NCBI GenBank assembly: GCA_035506075.1
Contig: DATJQB010000151.1
Coordinates: forward strand, 1-9,472
Length of the DNA: 9,472 bases
Origin: UBA9647 sp035506075
Lineage (GTDB): Bacteria; Bacteroidota; Ignavibacteria; UBA10030
Direction of reading: 5' to 3'
Part shown: positions 6,365 to 9,472 of the stretch, piece by piece
How positions within the stretch are numbered: position 1 is the stretch's first letter
How the letters are laid out: each line of letters begins with the position of its first letter
Notes under the pieces: generated by a model
The model's input: the letters and a program-made list of their open reading frames with translations, nothing else
Database searches by the model: none
Told to the model about the DNA's origin: nothing
Program-made: the position numbers and the translations under genes

Positions 6365-6772
6365 TTATTCTCCCCGGTATTCCACTACGTTGTTCTCGGT
6401 TTCGTGCAAGCGCACCGAGTGCAGTCTCCCCTCCGTGATGTTCGGCTCGAGGACGTTCCAGATCTCCCGCGCGATATTCTCCGCCGTAGGAATGATCCCT
6501 TTCATAAAGTCCACGTCGATGTTCAGGTGTTTGTGGTCCACCTTCTCAATCACCTCGCGTGCGATAATCGCCTTGAGCTTCTTGAGATCAATAACGTACC
6601 CGGTTTTCGGGTTTGGTTCGCCGGCGACAGTCACCTCAAGGACATAGTTGTGCCCGTGCCCGTTCTTGTTGGAGCACTTGTCGTAGACCAACTCGTTCTC
6701 TGCATCTGAGAGCTGAGGATTATAAAGACGGTGCGAGGCGCTGAACACGGCTCTGCGGCTGACGTACACCAA
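6365..6772 (-). CDS. ptpS: 6-pyruvoyl-tetrahydropterin synthase (PTPS/QueD family, animal-like type)
   Basis: This enzyme removes triphosphate from dihydroneopterin triphosphate to give 6-pyruvoyl-tetrahydropterin. The 135 residues carry zinc ligands H14, H39 and H41, catalytic C33, D79 and H80, and substrate-binding E124 (HETENN). The distances from the Cys to the Asp/His pair (46) and to the Glu (91) equal those I recall for mammalian PTPS (C42, D88, H89, E133). The Cys lies five residues before HGH (C-X5-HGH), as in PTPS, whereas QueD has C-X3-HGH. Automatic pipelines may still call it queD. No ATG is available: a TTG at 6772, 9 nt after AAAGGAG, is the likeliest start, with GTG at 6769 as alternative. 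It lies 18 nt after bcp and 2 nt before folE. Confidence 0.93.
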   Translation of the reverse strand: MVYVSRRAVFSASHRLYNPQLSDAENELVYDKCSNKNGHGHNYVLEVTVAGEPNPKTGYVIDLKKLKAIIAREVIEKVDHKHLNIDVDFMKGIIPTAENIAREIWNVLEPNITEGRLHSVRLHETENNVVEYRGE

Positions 6773-6781
6773 TCGGTCAAA

Positions 6782-6788
6782 CTCCTTT
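6782..6788 (-). promoter_or_regulatory. Ribosome binding site supporting the TTG start of PTPS
   Basis: The minus strand reads AAAGGAG, 9 nt before TTG at 6772. The in-frame sequence upstream meets a stop within six codons and has no ATG, so a non-ATG start is required. Confidence 0.7.
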
Positions 6789-6790
6789 CA

Positions 6791-7243
6791 TCAAAGTGCA
6801 GCGAGGACTTCCTCTGTGTGCCCCTCGACCTTCACTTTGGGAAAGATCTGTGCAATGCGGCCTTCCTCGTCGATGATTACAGTCGTCCGCTCGATACCCA
6901 TAAACTTACGACCGTACATCGACTTCTCCTTCCATACCCCATATGCTTTAAGCACTTCCTTTTTCTCATCGCTCAGGAGCGGGAAGCTCAGATCATACTT
7001 CTCTGCGAACTTTGCATGCGACGATGCGCTGTCGGCACTGAGACCGATCACCACCGCACCTTTTTTCTTCACTGCAGACAAGTTCTCCTGGAACGAGCAA
7101 GCTTCTTTGGTGCAACCGGAAGTATTGTCTTTTGGATAGAAATAGAGGACGACCTTCTTCCCCCGAAAATCCTTGAGCGAGATCTCGCTGCCATCACCCG
7201 CTGTGAGTGTGAATTGCGGTGCTTTTCTGCCGACTTTCAACAT
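6791..7243 (-). CDS. bcp: Thioredoxin-dependent thiol peroxidase, Bcp/PrxQ family
   Basis: This cytoplasmic peroxiredoxin reduces hydrogen peroxide and organic hydroperoxides using thioredoxin. The 150 residues hold the PxxxTxxC active site (PKDNTSGC) with peroxidatic C44 and the typical PrxQ resolving C49 five residues later. The ending KVKVEGHTEEVL is also typical of Bcp. The start is the first ATG, at 7243, giving the normal MLKVGRKAP beginning, with GAGGG 9 nt upstream; an in-frame TTG at 7276 would add 11 basic residues not expected in the family. It is the first gene of the tight block leading into PTPS (18-nt gap), so peroxide defence and pterin synthesis may share a transcript. I see no convincing promoter in the 110 bp upstream. 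Confidence 0.95.
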   Translation of the reverse strand: MLKVGRKAPQFTLTAGDGSEISLKDFRGKKVVLYFYPKDNTSGCTKEACSFQENLSAVKKKGAVVIGLSADSASSHAKFAEKYDLSFPLLSDEKKEVLKAYGVWKEKSMYGRKFMGIERTTVIIDEEGRIAQIFPKVKVEGHTEEVLAAL

Positions 7244-7353
7244 CCGGATGTTCCCTCTTCTCTTGAACACTGGCAATTATTTACGACGGCCGGGCAAACA
7301 GAAATCGCCAATGATTACTATTGACGATTTGAATCACCTCATGCCGAGAACGA

Positions 7354-7827
7354 TTACTGAATAGATTCGAGGTTCTTTGCTACTTCGTCGTAGTTCGGCT
7401 CTACTCCCGGATTGTCGGTCACCCATGCGTAGCGCACGACACCGGTCTTGTCGAGGATGAAGACCGACCGTTTCGCTGCCGCATAGCCATTCAGCCCGGC
7501 AAAGTTTTCAAGAACAATTCCGTACGCGCCGATTGTCGACCGGCTGTAATCGGAAAGGAGCGGGAATTGGATATTGTTCTGTGTCGCAAATGACTTGTTT
7601 GCGAACGGGGAATCCACGCTGATCCCGATCACCTGGGCGTTCATTTCGTTGAACCGGCTCATTGAATCGCGCAACGCACACATTTCCTTCGTGCACACAC
7701 CGGTAAACGCTCCGGGAAAGAATGCAATCACAGTCTTCTTCCCGAGGAATTCGCCGAGTCCCCTCGGTTTACGATCCGCATCAACTAACGTGAAATCCGG
7801 AGCCTTCTCTCCTACTCGCACTGCCAT
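7354..7827 (-). CDS. Peroxiredoxin (AhpE/BCP-like alkyl hydroperoxide reductase)
   Basis: This second thiol peroxidase of 157 residues begins MAVRVGEKAPDFTL and has the active site PGAFTGVC (38-45) with peroxidatic C45 and a further C50. It also has the SVDSPF and KRSVFILD segments common to AhpE-like and archaeal-type peroxiredoxins, with a conserved Arg in the latter. It differs clearly from the Bcp encoded downstream, with no PKDNT motif. The start at 7827 is chosen because GGAGGA lies 4 nt before it; an in-frame TTG at 7842 overlaps that site. It lies 110 bp upstream of bcp and 197 bp downstream of perR on the same strand, so PerR control is plausible (inference). The electron donor cannot be told from sequence. 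Confidence 0.93.
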   Translation of the reverse strand: MAVRVGEKAPDFTLVDADRKPRGLGEFLGKKTVIAFFPGAFTGVCTKEMCALRDSMSRFNEMNAQVIGISVDSPFANKSFATQNNIQFPLLSDYSRSTIGAYGIVLENFAGLNGYAAAKRSVFILDKTGVVRYAWVTDNPGVEPNYDEVAKNLESIQ

Positions 7828-7831
7828 GGTA

Positions 7832-7837
7832 TCCTCC
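7832..7837 (-). promoter_or_regulatory. Ribosome binding site of the peroxiredoxin gene
   Basis: The minus strand reads GGAGGA, 4 nt before ATG at 7827. The alternative TTG start at 7842 would lie upstream of this site, which argues against it. Confidence 0.7.
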
Positions 7838-7962
7838 AACAATCAGTTTGAAAAATATTTGTTTTGTCGCCGGGTTGTGACAGTCCTGACGATGAGAATG
7901 CAAAGCCGCTCAAGCGCTGACCTGCGTTTGCTGATGCATGTAAGGGATCATCGTACAGAACA

Positions 7963-7975
7963 CGATCGCCGATCG
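7963..7975. repeat. CGATCG palindrome pair between perR and the peroxiredoxin gene
   Basis: CGATCG occurs twice around a single C, forming a 13-bp near-perfect palindrome, about 135 bp upstream of the peroxiredoxin start. It does not look like a PerR or Fur box. This 197-bp intergenic region (7828-8024) otherwise shows no gene; a role as operator is only a possibility. Confidence 0.3.
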
Positions 7976-7996
7976 CGAAACACTGAAGTTCCCAGC

Positions 7997-8013
7997 CCGT
8001 CATTTTCTGACGG
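7997..8013 (-). terminator. Stem-loop just after perR, weak terminator candidate
   Basis: CCGTCA and TGACGG (6 bp) flank a 5-nt loop 11 nt past the perR stop. The position suits a terminator, but no T-run follows on the minus strand, so it may only stabilise the mRNA end. Confidence 0.35.
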
Positions 8014-8024
8014 ACGGGGGGGAC

Positions 8025-8420
8025 TCAGTTCTTCCCGAGGCAGTCGTTGCATACTCCATAGAAATCGAGGCGATGCGTCGAGACCGTTCCCGGCACAGAA
8101 TCTCGCACACGATCATGGAGGTCATTCAGAGGAGGAACTGGGAGGTCCCTCACAACGCCACACTGTTTGCACACAAAATGGTAGTGTTGTTCAATTGTCG
8201 CGTCGTAACGGTGAAGACCTTCACCGAAATCGAGTTCGCGAATTTTTCCCTGCGCTGTAAGGATGTGGAGGTTGCGGTAGACAGTGCCAAGCGAGACGCG
8301 CGGGATCTGTTCACGCACTTGCTCGTGAATCCACTCCGCTGTCGGATGTGACGTCGTACGGGAAAGGACTTGAAGGATCTTTTCCCGCTGCCTGCTTCGC
8401 TTTGTCCCGAGGACTTGCAT
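8025..8420 (-). CDS. perR: PerR-type peroxide-sensing regulator, Fur family
   Basis: This 131-residue winged-helix repressor has the recognition region PRVSLGTVYRNL (40-51). Two CxxC pairs, C84/C87 and C124/C127, form the structural zinc site. The five regulatory metal ligands of Bacillus subtilis PerR (H37, D85, H91, H93, D104, recalled from the literature) all fall at H25, D73, H79, H81 and D92, with a constant offset of 12, as do the four Cys. The Asp at 92, where Fur normally has Glu, favours PerR over Fur or Zur. Iron-catalysed oxidation of H25 or H79 would be the sensing event. The next two genes downstream are peroxiredoxins, in line with a peroxide regulon. The N-terminus is about 12 residues shorter than the Bacillus protein. 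A weak AGAG-type ribosome site precedes the ATG. Confidence 0.93.
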   Translation of the reverse strand: MQVLGTKRSRQREKILQVLSRTTSHPTAEWIHEQVREQIPRVSLGTVYRNLHILTAQGKIRELDFGEGLHRYDATIEQHYHFVCKQCGVVRDLPVPPLNDLHDRVRDSVPGTVSTHRLDFYGVCNDCLGKN

Positions 8421-8451
8421 TGGATCTCTTTACGTTTCTGTGACTGTGGGA

Positions 8452-8480
8452 AATATATCAAAACGCAAAAGGAATGTCAA
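8452..8480 (-). promoter_or_regulatory. Sigma70-type promoter of perR
   Basis: On the minus strand a perfect -35 TTGACA (8475-8480) is followed after 17 nt by TATATT (8452-8457). Transcription would start near 8445 and give a leader of about 25 nt. No clear Per/Fur box (TTATAAT-type inverted repeat) is seen over it. The rest of the region 8481-8739 shows no supported gene or RNA. Confidence 0.8.
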
Positions 8481-8739
8481 GAAAACGGGCAATGAGCACA
8501 ATCTTTCGCTCCATTTTGCCAACTCTCTCCTGTGACTGCTGAAATGAACAAGAGCGGGGCCCGTTTCGTTCCGTCCTGACACTGACAATGGCGCACAAGA
8601 ATCCGGTCTGTCAACTCATCTGCGTACAGAGGAACGAGATAAGCGGGGCTCGCTGGCATCGTGCAGGGCGTAGGCAATAGGAAGAACCTGATGGAGATCT
8701 CTTGCAGAAATAGCGAGAAAAGCAGGCAGGGAAAATTCG

Positions 8740-8827
8740 CGGAAGGGGAGGGATTCGAACCCTCGATACCGCTAGGCGGTATTCCGGTTTTCGAGACCGG
8801 CCGATTCAACCACTCTCGCACCCTTCC
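8740..8827 (-). tRNA. tRNA-Ser (anticodon CGA)
   Basis: The minus strand folds as a complete class II tRNA of 88 nt. The acceptor stem GGAAGGG pairs perfectly with CCCTTCC and is followed by discriminator G. T8-G9 and the D-arm come next, then the anticodon stem CCGGT/ACCGG with loop CTCGAAA (anticodon CGA, reading UCG). The variable arm is long, with stem TACCGC/GCGGTA, and the T-arm is GAGGG-TTCGAAT-CCCTC. The CCA end is not encoded (CGA follows the discriminator). The long variable arm is diagnostic of serine among CGA anticodons. Confidence 0.98.
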
Positions 8828-8848
8828 GTGTGGTCGATGAACTAGAAG

Positions 8849-8877
8849 AATATACGACTTCGTTTCTTGAAGTTCAA
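8849..8877 (-). promoter_or_regulatory. Sigma70-type promoter of the tRNA-Ser gene
   Basis: The minus strand has TTGAAC (8872-8877), a 17-nt spacer and TATATT (8849-8854). The start would fall near 8842, about 15 nt before the mature tRNA 5' end. The tRNA thus appears to be a single-gene transcript. Confidence 0.78.
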
Positions 8878-8975
8878 ACCGGATTTCAGTCTCATGATCA
8901 GGGCAACTCCTGAAAATCGGCGCCCCTTCCTTCACAGGTGCGCCGACGCATATGGAATCCACTCGGCTCTTCAGT

Positions 8976-8993
8976 TTCTTGAGCTCTCAAGAA
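8976..8993. repeat. Perfect 8-2-8 palindrome
   Basis: TTCTTGAG and CTCAAGAA flank CT. It lies about 100 bp upstream of the tRNA promoter, in sequence without a gene. It could be a regulator site or the stem of a terminator; no T-run follows on either strand. Confidence 0.7.
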
Positions 8994-9189
8994 CACATGA
9001 TGGCTCCTTGACGCTGGCACGCTTTGCTCCCGTTGAGCAACAAAATGTTGAGAGCCGTCAATGCTGCGGTGATGACTCAAACACTATCGAGAAGGTTCGG
9101 AATTCGATTTACTGTAAAAGTCAAACCGACGGGATGCATATGTCAAGATGAAGCGCATCCACTCTTGAAGCTGAATTCCGTCATCGCTT

Positions 9190-9205
9190 CCGGCTCGAAA
9201 ACCGG
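9190..9205 (+). repeat. Copy resembling the tRNA-Ser(CGA) anticodon arm
   Basis: CCGGCTCGAAAACCGG matches the 17-nt anticodon arm of the nearby tRNA-Ser with a single T missing, and lies in the opposite orientation to that gene. The flanks do not continue the tRNA. It is either a fragment or a coincidental hairpin. Confidence 0.4.
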
Positions 9206-9262
9206 CTACCCAGCCAGGACCGTTACCAAGCTTGAGGTGATGACCTCCCTGCGCGACGTTCG

Positions 9263-9291
9263 TTGCATTTTCGGCCATATTTTCCTATACT
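9263..9291 (+). promoter_or_regulatory. Sigma70-type promoter of the GIY-YIG gene and its leader
   Basis: TTGCAT (9263-9268), a 17-nt spacer and TATACT (9286-9291) form a good promoter. Transcription from about 9298 would include the structured leader and reach the ATG at 9391, an untranslated region of about 93 nt. Confidence 0.72.
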
Positions 9292-9309
9292 ATTTTCCGT
9301 CCACTTGAC

Positions 9310-9330
9310 AGAGAGATGCAGGAGTGGTTG
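9310..9330 (+). other. tRNA-Ser-like 5' segment in the GIY-YIG leader
   Basis: Counting 9310 as tRNA position 1, positions 8-21 (9317-9330) match the tRNA-Ser(CGA) gene at 12 of 14 places without a gap, including T8-G9-C10 and the D-loop block GAGTGGTTG. The sequence then stops resembling a tRNA and enters two hairpins. It may be the remnant of a tRNA-Ser gene or a tRNA-like element carried with the nuclease gene. Confidence 0.5.
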
Positions 9331-9382
9331 TCAGCCAGAGGCTGATCCGCCTTCGGCGGAAACTGGCACGCCACGGATCGTG
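9331..9382 (+). repeat. Three successive short hairpins in the GIY-YIG leader
   Basis: TCAGCC-AGA-GGCTGA (9331-9345) abuts TCCGCC-TTC-GGCGGA (9346-9360) with no base between them; each is a perfect 6-bp stem with a 3-nt loop. CACG-GAT-CGTG (9372-9382) follows. An alternative pairing of GCCAG (9334-9338) with CTGGC (9363-9367) would enclose the second hairpin. The order and tightness suggest a folded RNA or a mobile-element end. Confidence 0.75.
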
Positions 9383-9390
9383 AGTCAAGG

Positions 9391-9472
9391 ATGCACCACG
9401 TGTACGTGCTTTGGAGTAGCAAACTCCGCAAACGCTATGTGGGCTCCTGCCAGAGTCTCGAGACAAGACTCA
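9391..9472 (+). CDS. GIY-YIG superfamily nuclease, N-terminal fragment (cut by window edge)
   Basis: Only 27 codons are present and the frame is open to the right edge. The beginning MHHVYVLWSSK, then RYVGSCQ and LETRL, follows the pattern of small single-domain GIY-YIG proteins (usually 80-100 residues): a V-Y-V-L strand in place of GIY, Y16-V17-G18 in place of YIG, and R26 as the conserved active-site Arg. Small members of this superfamily include YhbQ-like putative endonucleases and are often found in many copies per genome. The ribosome site is weak (AAGG touching the ATG). A good promoter and a folded tRNA-Ser-like leader precede it. The catalytic Glu and the rest of the domain lie outside the window, so intactness cannot be judged. 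Confidence 0.82.
   Translation, partial: MHHVYVLWSSKLRKRYVGSCQSLETRL

Larger units (their letters stand above)
8878..9262. other. Intergenic stretch without a supported gene
   Basis: No open frame here shows a ribosome site plus a recognisable family or plausible composition. It contains an 18-bp palindrome (8976-8993) and a 16-nt copy resembling the tRNA-Ser anticodon arm (9190-9205). It may be a decayed region next to the tRNA, but no parent gene can be recognised. Confidence 0.6.

Noticed and set aside
6365..6772. QueD (queuosine) as the function of the PTPS-family gene
   Set aside because: The C-X5-HGH spacing and the folE/SDR neighbours fit 6-pyruvoyl-tetrahydropterin synthase better; no other queuosine gene is nearby.
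7244..7276. Upstream TTG start for bcp, adding 11 residues
   Set aside because: The ATG at 7243 gives the usual family N-terminus and has a GAGGG site; the extension is basic and unlike the family.
8421..8480. Per/Fur box over the perR promoter
   Set aside because: Only a loose TGATATA half-site is visible and no inverted partner, so autoregulation cannot be claimed from the sequence.
8477..8962. 161-codon open frame on the minus strand
   Set aside because: It runs straight through the tRNA-Ser gene (the REWLNRPVSKTG part is translated tRNA) and ends in the perR promoter, so it is spurious.
8867..9151. 94-codon open frame on the plus strand near the tRNA
   Set aside because: It has a non-ATG start inside the tRNA promoter, no ribosome site and no recognisable family.
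9084..9278. 64-codon open frame on the minus strand
   Set aside because: It overlaps the GIY-YIG promoter, lacks a clear ribosome site and resembles no family I know.
9310..9390. A functional second tRNA-Ser gene
   Set aside because: After the D-loop no anticodon arm or T-arm can be folded and no acceptor partner is present, so only the 5' part is tRNA-like.

Overview
The window reads as a stretch of chromosome from a bacterium of the Chlorobi/Ignavibacteria side of the Bacteroidota (inference). Three signs point there: a large lipoprotein with an N-terminal aromatic/Asn motif like those of gliding/type IX-associated TPR lipoproteins, a second SDR whose C-terminus resembles the sepiapterin reductase of Chlorobium tepidum, and a pyrK-pyrD pair of the NAD-linked class 1B type. 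Clear sigma70-type promoters with 17-bp spacers stand before perR, a tRNA-Ser gene and a small nuclease gene. There are no CRISPR arrays, rRNA genes or recognisable insertion sequences.

Layout. Positions 1-3656 (minus strand) hold a tight operon: an 811-residue TPR lipoprotein, then pyrK (1-nt overlap, GTG start), then pyrD (3-nt gap, running off the left edge). A short divergent intergenic region separates it from a plus-strand gene for a Spy/CpxP-like secreted protein (3795-4322). Positions 4350-7243 (minus strand) form a second tight operon read in the order bcp, PTPS, folE, SDR-2, SDR-1. Upstream of it on the same strand lie a second peroxiredoxin (7354-7827) and a PerR-type regulator (8025-8420). 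A tRNA-Ser(CGA) gene (8740-8827, minus) with its own promoter follows. The right edge holds a promoter, a structured tRNA-Ser-like leader and the first 27 codons of a GIY-YIG nuclease on the plus strand.

How the genes fit together. GTP cyclohydrolase I, a PTPS of the animal-like C-X5-HGH type and two SDRs give the three activities of tetrahydrobiopterin synthesis: GTP to dihydroneopterin triphosphate, to 6-pyruvoyl-tetrahydropterin, to tetrahydrobiopterin. They lie in one cotranscribed-looking block headed by a thiol peroxidase. PerR, the 1-Cys/2-Cys-like peroxiredoxin and Bcp form a peroxide-response neighbourhood directly upstream, so a redox link to the pterin genes is plausible but not shown. 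PyrK and PyrD together make the NAD-dependent dihydroorotate dehydrogenase of pyrimidine synthesis.

The points most worth following are the compact biopterin operon with two reductases, and the GIY-YIG gene whose leader matches the 5' part of tRNA-Ser in 12 of 14 ungapped positions and then forms abutting hairpins, close to a real tRNA-Ser gene.
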